57,512 nt of DNA from Terriglobia bacterium (GTDB lineage: Bacteria; Acidobacteriota; Terriglobia; Acidiferrales; UBA7541). The stretch is from the NCBI GenBank assembly GCA_020073375.1, contig JAIQFG010000019.1, positions 1 to 57,512 on the forward strand, in the 5' to 3' direction. Shown here in pieces: positions 17,567 to 26,921 of the stretch. Under the pieces are notes generated by a model that was given only the letters and a program-made list of their open reading frames with translations, did no database searches and was not told where the DNA came from. Every line of letters starts with the position of its first letter. Position 1 is the first letter of the stretch. Position numbers and translations under genes: made by a program.

Positions 17567-18766
17567 TCAGGCCACCGATTCCGGTTGCGCTGCCAAGTAC
17601 GCGTAGGTGTGCCCGCGAGCGATCAATCTCCGTTCAAAAAATCTCCAGGACAATTGGGCCGCACTGATCGTAAGGACGATTGCCACGATGGGCGGGATCC
17701 CCACTCGCAAGACCGTGGAAGAAACGACGAACGAAGGAAGGGCCTTCGGAACAAAAAACATCACCGCCTGGTGAATAATATAGACGCAATATGAAATTCG
17801 CCCCAACTCGCGCAGCGCATGTGTTCTCATAATCACGGCCAGCGGCCCGCCGGGGCTTGCGAGCGCCAACAGCAACGTCAGGACGTAGAAAAAGGCGAGC
17901 CACGTGTAGCCACCGGAAATCATGGCCATCGAATGCTGGTCGGGCGACCACCAAGTCAAGGCCACTACCCCCGCCAGGCAGGCTGTCCACAACCCGCAAA
18001 CCAGATGGAATCGCTCAGACAGAAATGCCCGAAAGGAGGCCTCACGGTAGAAATAAGCGGCTAGCATACCCATGGACAATGCATCCGCCCGGCAGGGCAT
18101 CAGGATATAAGCGGGATCCAAACTCATAGCCGGGTGCCAATAGGCGCGGACAAACAACCGCATCAGAGGTGCCGCGATTACGACGACGGACAAAATCAGG
18201 GGAAGCACGCGGCGGGAGAAGATACGAACCATGAGCGGCGCAATCAGGTAGAATTGCTCTTCCACCGCGAGCGACCACGTCGAAGTAAACCACGCCAGGG
18301 CAATCCCCGAATAGGTCACGAATCCGAGGTTTTGCAGAAACAGAAAATGAGCCAGTATGGTCCAAGCGCCCGGCTCTCCACCTGCTTCGGATAAACCCGT
18401 GATTCCCAGGCGCAGGGTGCCGAGGACCAGGAAATACAGGATAATCCACGCATAATAGAGCGGAATGATTCGATAAAATCTGCGGACATAAAACGCCCTG
18501 AAATAGTTGGGTGATCCCTTTGCATCCATCAGAATTCCCCCGATCAGGAACCCCGAAAGAACAAAAAAAAGGTCCACACCGCTCCACCCGATGGCGATGC
18601 ACCGTTCAAAAATGAGGTACAGATTGCGTAAAACACCGGAGGGGTGATGAGCGGCATCCGGAAAGAAGTAGAAGTAATGCCATAACAGGACAGAGAAGAT
18701 CGCGGCTCCGCGAAGCCCGTCCAGCTCCGCGATGCGCATTGAAGGTCTCGTTTCCAAATTTTCCAT
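17567..18766 (-). CDS. Acyltransferase 3 family protein (OafA/YrhL-like)
   Basis: 399 residues with about ten membrane helices. The signature ELDGLRGAAIFSVLLWHY near the N-terminus supplies the conserved R and H. SGFLIGGILMD and STWSLAVEEQFYLIAPL are further family motifs. These inner-membrane enzymes move acetyl or other acyl groups onto sugars of O-antigens, exopolysaccharides or peptidoglycan. No C-terminal SGNH domain is present, so it is the short form. It is convergent with the GT-C-like gene (28 bp). The most likely target is the glycan made by this locus. Confidence 0.92.
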   Translation of the reverse strand: MENLETRPSMRIAELDGLRGAAIFSVLLWHYFYFFPDAAHHPSGVLRNLYLIFERCIAIGWSGVDLFFVLSGFLIGGILMDAKGSPNYFRAFYVRRFYRIIPLYYAWIILYFLVLGTLRLGITGLSEAGGEPGAWTILAHFLFLQNLGFVTYSGIALAWFTSTWSLAVEEQFYLIAPLMVRIFSRRVLPLILSVVVIAAPLMRLFVRAYWHPAMSLDPAYILMPCRADALSMGMLAAYFYREASFRAFLSERFHLVCGLWTACLAGVVALTWWSPDQHSMAMISGGYTWLAFFYVLTLLLALASPGGPLAVIMRTHALRELGRISYCVYIIHQAVMFFVPKALPSFVVSSTVLRVGIPPIVAIVLTISAAQLSWRFFERRLIARGHTYAYLAAQPESVA

Positions 18767-18846
18767 CGCCGCCGGGGAAGGTCAAGCAAAACAGGCGCGA
18801 GCCACATTCAAAGCCACTCCGGATGCGCTTTGCAATCGCGGCGGCG

Positions 18847-20442
18847 TCAATTCCCGCGGGCGGCAAACTGCCAGCGGGTAAGCGCGCGCATGTGCCTGGG
18901 CGCCGCGACCGGCTGAGGCATCGCCGCGAGTTTCGGCAGGCGGTACAAGACGCCAATCAACAACCACAAATTCGCATTATGGACAAAATCGTCTATCGAG
19001 GACTGGCCCAAATACATCAGCAGGACCAGCATAACTACGGCATACCACCAGATCGCGAATGCGATCGGGAAATATACGGTTTGCCGAAGTTGCTTGATTA
19101 TTCTCCACCCGGAATAAAGCAGGAACGACACCCAAAAGAACCAAAGAATCAGGCCGAGAATTCCAAATTCCACAACCAGAGTCCCATACCCGCTTTCCAC
19201 ACCGAACCTGGGCAACGGCGTATTCAGGTACCGCGCAACATATTGCATGCCCAGGGACGACATGCCCGTGCCATGCCCATACGGCCACAGCCCGTCCTCA
19301 AATGCTTGCCGGAAATTCAAGACCGGGTAATCCAGGGCGCCGCCTATCAGTTGGGATCCTTCTCCCGTGGGGGACAATGTTTCCGAAAAGAACGCCCAGT
19401 TTCCACCGATGACCGTGGGAAATATTTGGACCATCAGGATCAGCCCGATTCCTCCAAATAGGAACGCGCGGCGCAGGGATTTCACCATCCGGTGGCCCAA
19501 CCCCCAGCGCCAAGGCGCGCCCCAGAGAAATGCCGCGGACATAACCAGGGCGCTGCCGGCCATGAAAATGAACGGCGTGCGGGTTCCGGTAATCATGACC
19601 GCCACAGTGACCACGCCAAGCCCGATAAACCCGTACTTCGCGCCGGGCCGGCGGGCCAGCAGCAGGTATCCCTGCATGCCCATCGCCAGAATCCAAAGCA
19701 GAATCACGTATCCGGAAAAGCGGCCTGCGCTGACGAAGACGGAGCTCGGAGCAAACGCCGCCTGGTGTGTGATGGGCGAGTATCTTACGAGATGGCTCAA
19801 TTCGTAGAGTTCCGAGGCGCCCTCATCCGGAGTCAGGAAACTCGCGCCCACGACGGACTGAATGATTCCCAGAACAGCGATCACGATGCCCGCCCCCATG
19901 CTCACCAGCAGGAATTGCTCCAAATCCGTGGGTTGCCGCAGCATGGCGTAACCGAGGAACATCAACGGGGCGTAATAAAAATAAATCTTCAAGCCCAGCA
20001 AGCCGTAGAAAATACTCGGAGAGATCGGATTGAACACCTGGATGACAACCAGGCAGATAAATATCGCAAGGGGAACCAGGAATGGAAACTTGGCGATTTC
20101 CACCTGCCGGCGGCGCTTTGCAAAATAAAACGAAAGATAAACCGTGCCCACCAGGAAATCCTTGGCGAAAAACACGATCATGCTGTTGCCAAGATATTTG
20201 CGCGCAAGGTCTTCAAACAGCAGCCAGACCAGAAACAGCAGAACCCCGCTGCGCCAGTCATTCAAGATGTGAACCACGATCGCCGTAACGACCAGGCTCA
20301 AGCCGAACATGATCAGCATCTGGTCGGAGCCGGCGACAATCCAGGCCGCAAGCTCCCAGATCACGCCCAAAACAACCAGGCCCATCACACCTGCTTTAAT
20401 TTGACGATTGCCGCTTACCGCTCCTATGGTTTTCAGCTGCAT
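18847..20442 (-). CDS. O-antigen ligase/polymerase-like (Wzy_C) membrane protein
   Basis: 531 residues with about 12 hydrophobic segments. A long periplasmic loop before the last helices (about 360-430) includes FEDGLWPYGHGTGMSSLGMQ, and a tail NTPLPRFGVESGYGTLVVEFG carries the G-x-E-x-x-Y/G-x-x pattern of Wzy/WaaL ligases. Such proteins polymerise repeat units or join a finished glycan to its acceptor outside the inner membrane. A second family member lies at 43718-44947, so one may polymerise and the other ligate. It lies 80 bp upstream of the acyltransferase in the same direction. Confidence 0.75.
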   Translation of the reverse strand: MQLKTIGAVSGNRQIKAGVMGLVVLGVIWELAAWIVAGSDQMLIMFGLSLVVTAIVVHILNDWRSGVLLFLVWLLFEDLARKYLGNSMIVFFAKDFLVGTVYLSFYFAKRRRQVEIAKFPFLVPLAIFICLVVIQVFNPISPSIFYGLLGLKIYFYYAPLMFLGYAMLRQPTDLEQFLLVSMGAGIVIAVLGIIQSVVGASFLTPDEGASELYELSHLVRYSPITHQAAFAPSSVFVSAGRFSGYVILLWILAMGMQGYLLLARRPGAKYGFIGLGVVTVAVMITGTRTPFIFMAGSALVMSAAFLWGAPWRWGLGHRMVKSLRRAFLFGGIGLILMVQIFPTVIGGNWAFFSETLSPTGEGSQLIGGALDYPVLNFRQAFEDGLWPYGHGTGMSSLGMQYVARYLNTPLPRFGVESGYGTLVVEFGILGLILWFFWVSFLLYSGWRIIKQLRQTVYFPIAFAIWWYAVVMLVLLMYLGQSSIDDFVHNANLWLLIGVLYRLPKLAAMPQPVAAPRHMRALTRWQFAARGN

Positions 20443-20532
20443 ATTTGGATCGTACCTGTTAAAGCCCCCTCGGGATTATCCTTCGCAACCTCGGCCTCCG
20501 CAATGGCGAAAACGCACTTGATTCGCAATCGT

Positions 20533-22032
20533 TCAAGGCCTGGCTGCAACTCGGTACACGACGAAGTTACGGTTCTCAAAGGCCGGCGTCAGCAGGGCGG
20601 CCTGCTGGTACTGTTCCATTGTGGGTTCCGCTTCGTTCCAGGCGCGCTGTTTGGTGTACACCAGATACGCCGCCTTGCCGAGATCCGCGGGCATTGCCGT
20701 CAGGCACAGGCGGTCGGCAAGCAGGTGCATCGCTCTCGGTTTGAAAAATGAAATCACGGCGTCGCCTGGCGTGTTGTTTTTAATCCACTGAAACATCTCG
20801 GAGCTTGGCTGGTCATACGGATTCCATATCTCCTGCGGAACTCTGCCCGTCGCAACCAGCAGGGAGGATGCGAGCAGAAACAGGACTGGCCATCCGTATT
20901 GAACCGAGCGGGCTGCGATAGCGCCGAATTTGCCAGCCGTCTTCCAATGCACAATTTCTTCCAGACCCAACACCATCAGAATTACCAGGAACGGAGTGAT
21001 GGGCATCATGAACCGGTATCCTTGGCCCTCCGGCCAGACGAAATACAGCACCAGGGTCATCAGTCCGTACGTGCTGAGGTGCGCCGTTCTGCGCCAGGTC
21101 TTGAACGCGCCCCATAGAACCAGCGGCCACAGGACGGCGGCTATAATGCCGGTGTGGCGCCCAGCAGTGAAGAAATCAAAAAGCGATACGGGATAATTGA
21201 GCACGTTTGTGATGAGAGTTTGGGTGGAGAAAGCTTGAAATACCCTGAAGTAACCTGTTCCTGCACCCGAAAACAGCAAGCCCCAGGCCACGTTCAGCAG
21301 GAAAAATGAAACATACGGGAGCACGAGCGTCCTCAGTGCGGGCCTGGTCCAAACTTTTTCTCTGCTGAGGTGTAGAAACTCCCGGACCGTGGCCGCGGCA
21401 AGGATCAGAATGCCGTTGGATCTGAAAGTGAACGCTGCAAACGCGAGAGCGCCGGTCAGCAACTGCGACCTGGCGCTCGAACTCCCGTCCGCATTGCGAT
21501 TTTCAATTACCAGGAATGCGCAAACGGACGCAAGGATAAATGGCAATTCACTCAGGACGTGATTGCAGTAGTGCAGAAACCCCGGGTTGAACGCAAACAT
21601 GGACGCCACCGCAAGCGCCTGGGGATTGCCAAGGAAACGGCGCGCGAGCCGGTAAATGGACACAACAAGCAACACAAGGATCAGAATATTGAAGAGCTTA
21701 AACGTGTGCAGACTAAATGGACCGACCGAGCCCTCAGCCGCCAGCAGCACCGGCAAGCCCCAGGGATACGCCACCGGGCCCGGTTCCGCCGCCGATTCTC
21801 GCACCATGAAACTGCTTTGCTGGATGCACTCGGCAATGCTGTGATCCAGAATCGCCTTTGCCTGAAGAATGTATTCGGCCCAGTCGTCGCCCCAGTTCTG
21901 ATAGTTATTGAGAAACGAAACCGCAAGCAGGATGGCGATCAATAAAATGAGGGGCAGGGCCAGGCGGGAAAACCAATTCGGCGAGGAAGCCATTCCGGCA
22001 GAGTCGGGCGGGACGCCCGCGTTTGGACCCAT
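20533..22032 (-). CDS. Polytopic membrane protein, GT-C (GT39-like) candidate
   Basis: 499 residues. The first helix (RLALPLILLIAILLAVSF) is followed by NNYQNWGDDWAEYILQAKAI, a loop with the GDD acidic cluster expected of GT-C enzymes such as ArnT/PMT. About ten further helices follow, with a C-terminal soluble portion (from about 410) rich in charged residues. It probably transfers a sugar from a polyprenyl phosphate on the periplasmic side. The assignment rests on topology and the acidic loop, not on a full motif set. It is divergent from the methyltransferase gene at 22156. Confidence 0.65.
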   Translation of the reverse strand: MGPNAGVPPDSAGMASSPNWFSRLALPLILLIAILLAVSFLNNYQNWGDDWAEYILQAKAILDHSIAECIQQSSFMVRESAAEPGPVAYPWGLPVLLAAEGSVGPFSLHTFKLFNILILVLLVVSIYRLARRFLGNPQALAVASMFAFNPGFLHYCNHVLSELPFILASVCAFLVIENRNADGSSSARSQLLTGALAFAAFTFRSNGILILAAATVREFLHLSREKVWTRPALRTLVLPYVSFFLLNVAWGLLFSGAGTGYFRVFQAFSTQTLITNVLNYPVSLFDFFTAGRHTGIIAAVLWPLVLWGAFKTWRRTAHLSTYGLMTLVLYFVWPEGQGYRFMMPITPFLVILMVLGLEEIVHWKTAGKFGAIAARSVQYGWPVLFLLASSLLVATGRVPQEIWNPYDQPSSEMFQWIKNNTPGDAVISFFKPRAMHLLADRLCLTAMPADLGKAAYLVYTKQRAWNEAEPTMEQYQQAALLTPAFENRNFVVYRVAARP

Positions 22033-22155
22033 CTGTGCTGTCTCCGTTCCGTTGCCGGGGGATGCGACTATTTTCGTCGGCGATCCGCGCCGAATTCGTT
22101 CTGAATTTCCAACCTTTGTCCGCGATACTTCGCTATCATACAGCTTGTCTCGCTC

Positions 22156-23076
22156 ATGAGCGAGATTGAGTCTATGTCAAAGTACGCATCCTTCGACATT
22201 CCGGCCAAGCTCCGTTACATCAGGCGCATTCTTCGGCACCGCTGGCGCCGCCAGCCGCGCGTCTGCCCGTATTGCGGGCCCTCCAGCACGGTGCGGCTGG
22301 TGCGGCGAAAAAAGATTATCGTGGAAATTCTGCAATGCCAGACCTGCCAGTTGTGGTTTCGCTGGCCGGCGGACACCCTTCGCGAGCAGGACACGTATTA
22401 CCAGGAGGATTTTGCCGGAGACTCTCCCCAGGTGGTGCTTCCGGCAAGCGAGGAACTCCGCGCGCTCACCAGCGCGAATTTCGCCGGCTCTCCCCTCGAT
22501 ATCAACGACAAGGTCAAAGTCCTGCACGCATTGCGCCCGCAAAGCCGCGTGCTCGATTTCGGATGCTCCTGGGGTTACGGAATTTATCAGCTCCAGCAAC
22601 GCGGATTTGACGTGGTTGGCTTTGAAATTTCCCGGCCGCGCGCGGAATATGGCCGCGCAAAGATGGGGCAGAGGATCATCGACACGTTTGAGGAACTCTC
22701 CAAGGTTCCCGACGGAAGCTTCGATGTCGTTTTCTCGAACCACGTCGTCGAGCATCTCCCCGACATTGGCCGGACGTTCGCCGAATTGACGCGTCTGCTC
22801 AACAAGAATGGCTTCGTTTTTCACGTGCTCCCGAATTTTTTGGGCAGAAATGCGCGAGCAGGGGCCTGGATCAACTGGATTGGTGAAGACCATCCCATCG
22901 CCCCGGCCATGCCTTTCTTCGAGTATTCCATTCCACGCGCGGGATTGACGAAACCAGTTTTCGGATCGAATCCTTTCGACGACACAATGGCGCGCCTGCT
23001 GACCGCGCAACCCGCCGCGAGCCTCTCGACCGAGGGCGATGAATTGCTCGTGTACGCTCGTAAGGAATCGTCCTGA
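22156..23076 (+). CDS. Zinc-ribbon SAM-dependent methyltransferase
   Basis: 306 residues. An N-terminal zinc ribbon is formed by CPYC (37-40) and CQTC (61-64), followed by a class I methyltransferase with RVLDFGCSWGYG (132-142) and NHVVEHLPDIGRTF. Proteins of this layout are common in polysaccharide and nucleotide-sugar loci, where they methylate sugar carbons or hydroxyls. A second zinc-ribbon methyltransferase is at 26922-27929. It is the only plus-strand gene between 17.5 and 53 kb, so it must have its own promoter; none is obvious. Confidence 0.85.
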   Translation: MSEIESMSKYASFDIPAKLRYIRRILRHRWRRQPRVCPYCGPSSTVRLVRRKKIIVEILQCQTCQLWFRWPADTLREQDTYYQEDFAGDSPQVVLPASEELRALTSANFAGSPLDINDKVKVLHALRPQSRVLDFGCSWGYGIYQLQQRGFDVVGFEISRPRAEYGRAKMGQRIIDTFEELSKVPDGSFDVVFSNHVVEHLPDIGRTFAELTRLLNKNGFVFHVLPNFLGRNARAGAWINWIGEDHPIAPAMPFFEYSIPRAGLTKPVFGSNPFDDTMARLLTAQPAASLSTEGDELLVYARKESS

Positions 23077-23139
23077 CGAGGCGGTATCTTCCAGGCCCTG
23101 CACATTCATCGCGGATCCCAGACGCGCGGCGGGTAATCG

Positions 23140-23883
23140 TCACTGGGGATAGGCGATCAATTCGTCAGCCGATTCCGCGGGTCCGCCGTCCAGCGTCGCC
23201 AGCCGATAATTCCATTTTCCCAGCAAGTCCACGCACGCCTCGTGGACTTCCGGCCCGTGCGTGGCAAGAAAAATAACCGGGCGGGATTCCTGAATGACCT
23301 GGTAAGCGCCCCGCAAGCACTCCAGTTCCGCTCCCTCGATATCCATTTTCATGACGTTCGGGACCCGAATTTCCTTTCTCGAAACCAGCCCATCCAGAGT
23401 CAGCGTTCGCACGCGCAGACTACCGCCGGCAGCGAGATGCCCGGTACATCGGTCGCCGGAAGGATCGAAGACCGCCTCGCCTTCCGAAGAACTTACCGCG
23501 GCGTCGATCACCGTGCAGTTTTGAATCCGATTCATTTTCAAATGATTTCTTAATTCCCGCAGATTTTCCGGGAACGGCTCAAAGGAATAGACGTGCCCGG
23601 TCTCCCCGGCCAGCACGCTGGCGAGAAGCGTGTAGAACCCAACGTTTGCCCCAATGTCGTAGACCACGTGCCCGGATTTTATCTCCCGCTCCAGGGCTTT
23701 TTGCTTCGTGTATTCGTAGCTGCCCAGCCAGCAGCCGTTGGTCGCCGAGCCCACCTTCCACTTCTTTCCGCGAAGCGTCCCCTGCAGGATGGGAACGATC
23801 ATGCTCGGCGGAATCAAGCGCAACGGCGCGCGCAATATCCTGCCGATTAGCGATTGGTTGGAGATGCCTGAAAGATTGGCCAT
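23140..23883 (-). CDS. FkbM-family SAM-dependent methyltransferase
   Basis: 247 residues. Motif I is HVVYDIGANVGFYTLLAS, then YSFEPFPENLRELRNHL, and the family-specific NVMKMDIEGAELECLRGA. FkbM enzymes O-methylate hydroxyls of sugars or polyketides. Three of them occur in this window (also 30787 and 32761), which points to a glycan with several O-methyl groups. It lies 63 bp downstream of the convergent methyltransferase and 63 bp after the membrane protein gene at 23947, in the same direction. Substrate position is unknown. Confidence 0.9.
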   Translation of the reverse strand: MANLSGISNQSLIGRILRAPLRLIPPSMIVPILQGTLRGKKWKVGSATNGCWLGSYEYTKQKALEREIKSGHVVYDIGANVGFYTLLASVLAGETGHVYSFEPFPENLRELRNHLKMNRIQNCTVIDAAVSSSEGEAVFDPSGDRCTGHLAAGGSLRVRTLTLDGLVSRKEIRVPNVMKMDIEGAELECLRGAYQVIQESRPVIFLATHGPEVHEACVDLLGKWNYRLATLDGGPAESADELIAYPQ

Positions 23884-23946
23884 GTCTGCGACGATTCACG
23901 CGTTTCTGATTACTACCGCGGCCGGGCTGTTCCCGGTCTGCTTCGT

Positions 23947-25623
23947 TCATTGCGTCAGCGGCGGATCCAATTCCCGCAGTGAGATTGTAGCCGACCCGTC
24001 CCGGTAGGTGGCAATCACGTGCGAGTGTTCCCGGTAAGGTTCGAGGTCGGACATGGGAATGCCGCAGCGCGGGCCGATAAACGCGTTCCATTCGGTTTCG
24101 CCCAAGTCGAGCAAGCCTAGAAAATAAACGTGGCCCCCGCTCAGCTGGGTCTCGGCCACTCGCTGTCGAAGCCGGTCAGTCGCCCCTCTGCCGTAGTACA
24201 CGCCCTGGGTGACAAAATCCATAATTCGATCCGGCGGGGCCCATGCGTCACCGTACAGCATGGCGACTCGGTCCCAATCTCCCACAACCAGGTCCTCGGC
24301 ACCCACCTTTCCGGAAACGTCCCGCGCCTGCCGGAAAAATTCACTCACATCGGCGCGGTGAGCGGAAGCCACCGGCGGAAAATTCAATAACACTCCCAAG
24401 AGAATCAAGGCAGGGGCGGCGCGGCAAATGAAAGTGGATTGCCAATTTATTTCCGCGGGGATTTTCAGCGCAATGGCGATCAGGAATGCCAGCAAGGCGA
24501 GAGGCTGCAGCCATAGTTTTTCATATTGCGGATCCCAAATGATGGGCGGCACCAGCGTGCACAGCAGGCCCGCGGCGCCCGTCCAAAGCCCCAGGTTCAT
24601 CGGGGCGGATAGTTCCTTCCGATGATTCCAGACGCGCATCCCGCAAAAAATGAGAAACGCGAAAAACAGCGCACTCGCCAGTAGAAATGCGAGCAAAGAA
24701 TCGCGAGGGCCGCTGAACGCGCGGCGAAACCCTTCAAATTGCGTCAATACGGGGAAAATGTTCCGGATCACCCCGGCCGGCAAATTCAAAGCCTTGGCGG
24801 GACCCACTCCCAGATACGATCGCGCATCCCGCACCAGGAAAAGTTGCCTGGCCATTTCCATCGGGCGCGTGTTCCCCGTCATCCAGTCCGCCCACGCGTG
24901 AATTCCCAGCCACGCGACCCCGCACCCGAAAAGAAAAATCCCTTCCAAGAGCAACAACGGGCGCGAAGCCGGCGATTCGCGGTTTTCTTGTTTCCAGAAT
25001 TGCCAAATCAGAACCAACCCGGCCGGAGCCAGAAAAACCATGGATTCGTAAGACACCATGGAAAGCGCAAAGAGCAAGCCGGAAACGAAGGCCAGCCAGC
25101 GCGACCTTGCGTGCAGTCCCAGGAGCAGCACCAGAATTGCCAGCAGGCTCCAGAACAGGCCCACAACCGCTTCATTCGCATTCGTGGCCTGCGAAAAAAA
25201 TGCTCTCGACAATCCCAGCGCCATCACGGCTCCCAGCGCAATCCGCCACGAGGAAATCGTCCACTGAATCAAGAGGAAAACGATGGCCAGGCTGGCGGCC
25301 GCCGCAACGCAGTTCATCAATTCCGTGATTCTGTAAAATTCAAACGGGCCGCCCGCCCGCAGGCCGAACACAGCGGCCAGCCGCGCCCAAGCCAGGACAT
25401 TCACCGGGTAAATCAGGTGATTATTCTCGTGAAAAAAAATCGTCTGCCGGTGGAAGATCTCGAGGCAGCGATGAGCTCCGTCGGTTGCAAAAATGTCCCC
25501 GGACCGCAGCAACGCGTACAAAACCGCGAAACCGGCAAAGATGGCCCCGGCTCCGGACACTTCCCGCGCATGGAAAGAAGGTCGCAAAAATTTATGTCGT
25601 CTTGAATGCCCGCCGAACTGCAT
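23947..25623 (-). CDS. Polytopic membrane protein, GT-C-like
   Basis: 558 residues with around ten hydrophobic helices. The first outer loop reads RSGDIFATDGAHRCLEIFHR, with two Asp residues in the place of the GT-C catalytic Asp, and NHLIYPVNVLAWARL follows. The C-terminal quarter is soluble (DVSEFFRQARDVSGKVG...). This fits a glycosyltransferase acting on the periplasmic side, but the motifs are weak and an uncharacterised membrane protein is also possible. It lies 18 bp downstream of the GT4 gene in the same direction, so the two are probably co-transcribed. Confidence 0.55.
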   Translation of the reverse strand: MQFGGHSRRHKFLRPSFHAREVSGAGAIFAGFAVLYALLRSGDIFATDGAHRCLEIFHRQTIFFHENNHLIYPVNVLAWARLAAVFGLRAGGPFEFYRITELMNCVAAAASLAIVFLLIQWTISSWRIALGAVMALGLSRAFFSQATNANEAVVGLFWSLLAILVLLLGLHARSRWLAFVSGLLFALSMVSYESMVFLAPAGLVLIWQFWKQENRESPASRPLLLLEGIFLFGCGVAWLGIHAWADWMTGNTRPMEMARQLFLVRDARSYLGVGPAKALNLPAGVIRNIFPVLTQFEGFRRAFSGPRDSLLAFLLASALFFAFLIFCGMRVWNHRKELSAPMNLGLWTGAAGLLCTLVPPIIWDPQYEKLWLQPLALLAFLIAIALKIPAEINWQSTFICRAAPALILLGVLLNFPPVASAHRADVSEFFRQARDVSGKVGAEDLVVGDWDRVAMLYGDAWAPPDRIMDFVTQGVYYGRGATDRLRQRVAETQLSGGHVYFLGLLDLGETEWNAFIGPRCGIPMSDLEPYREHSHVIATYRDGSATISLRELDPPLTQ

Positions 25624-25641
25624 CGCAAGAAATGTTGTCGA

Positions 25642-26898
25642 TCAGCAATGGCCGCACACAGCGAGTTTCACGGCCTTCACCACTCCGTCCGTATACTCGC
25701 GCGGAGACCACGTGGTCATGCGCTGCCGGGCCGCAGCGCCCATCCTCGTCCTTTTTTCCGCGTCCGGCAGAATTTCCCTCAGGGTCGCGGCCAGTTCTTC
25801 CACTCCTCCCGCGGGAAATACATACCCATTTTCACACTGCCGGACCAGATCGAATCTCGCGCCCACGCGATCGCTGACTGCAACGGGCAGGCCGCAAATC
25901 ATGGCCTCGTTCACCACCAGCCCGAACGGCTCGTAGTGCGAGGGCAGCACGAGCAGGTCCGACGCGCAATAGACCGAGGGCAGCTGCGATTGGTTCATGA
26001 ATCCGAGAAATCGCACGCGGTCCGCGATCCCCAGGTCCGCCGCTTTTTGTTCCAGGCTGCTCCTCAAGATTCCGTCGCCAGCAAAAACCAGGTAGGAATC
26101 CGGAACGCGCGCGCGCGCAAACGCTTCGAGCAAATCCGCCGGACCTTTCCACGGCTGCAATTTCGCGCAAAATAGCGCGACGGTGGCACCAGCTGGAATC
26201 CGCCACTCCGCGCGGATAGCTTCGCGGTCCACTTTCGCCGCTTCCTGCGCCCACCAATCGTTATCAACTGAGTACGGCGACAGGACGATTCGATTTTCCG
26301 GAAATCCCAGCGCGACCAGCTGCTGAAACGAACCCGAGGACATCGTCAGCAGCACTTTTGCCAGTGAAAGGAAACGCCGCATGTAAAATTTCTTCAACCA
26401 CAAGCGCCATTTCGATTGCGCCGACCAGCTTCGCAGGCTGTGCGCTTCGGTTGTGAACAGAATGGGCAGCCCGCGCCATTTCGCGGCGGCGATAGCGATC
26501 CAGGCGCTTGCGTAGAAATAGCCGCTGATGAAGACCGCATCGAATTTCCCGTCGCGAATCAGCGCCCAAAGCCCGGGATTGATCAGGCCGAAAAAGCGCC
26601 CGAGTCCGGGTCGCGGAGATCGATTCGGAACAGCCACCCACGAATATCCATCGAGCGGCGACGTATCCCAGGAAACTTTCACGCCAAAATCCGGGTCCAC
26701 GCCGGGTTCCGCGCCCTGCATGCTGCAGTAGGCGACCGTCAAATCCACTCGCCCGTCCAGCGCCATCCTGCGAAACGCGGACGACGAATACTGGACGACG
26801 TGGGAGCCGACGATCAGGAGCCGCGGGCGGCGCGCCGCGGCCGGAGAGGCCGCGCTGCTGGGATCGCCGCCTTCCACGGCAAAGGCTCCTTGACTCAT
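25642..26898 (-). CDS. Glycosyltransferase family 4
   Basis: 418 residues from ATG 26898 (MSQGAFAVEGG). The frame is open for another 119 codons upstream, but that part overlaps the methyltransferase gene and is not GT-like. The N-domain has RLLIVGSHVVQYSSSAFRRM; the donor domain has VALFCAKLQPWKGPADLLEAF, LVFAGDGILRSSLE and LLVLPSHYEPFGLVVNEAMI, with the Glu pair of GT4. The start is 23 bp after the methyltransferase stop, in one operon. It is probably one of the chain-building enzymes of the glycan. Confidence 0.9.
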   Translation of the reverse strand: MSQGAFAVEGGDPSSAASPAAARRPRLLIVGSHVVQYSSSAFRRMALDGRVDLTVAYCSMQGAEPGVDPDFGVKVSWDTSPLDGYSWVAVPNRSPRPGLGRFFGLINPGLWALIRDGKFDAVFISGYFYASAWIAIAAAKWRGLPILFTTEAHSLRSWSAQSKWRLWLKKFYMRRFLSLAKVLLTMSSGSFQQLVALGFPENRIVLSPYSVDNDWWAQEAAKVDREAIRAEWRIPAGATVALFCAKLQPWKGPADLLEAFARARVPDSYLVFAGDGILRSSLEQKAADLGIADRVRFLGFMNQSQLPSVYCASDLLVLPSHYEPFGLVVNEAMICGLPVAVSDRVGARFDLVRQCENGYVFPAGGVEELAATLREILPDAEKRTRMGAAARQRMTTWSPREYTDGVVKAVKLAVCGHC

Positions 26899-26921
26899 CG
26901 CGCTGCTCTCCGCAATTCCCT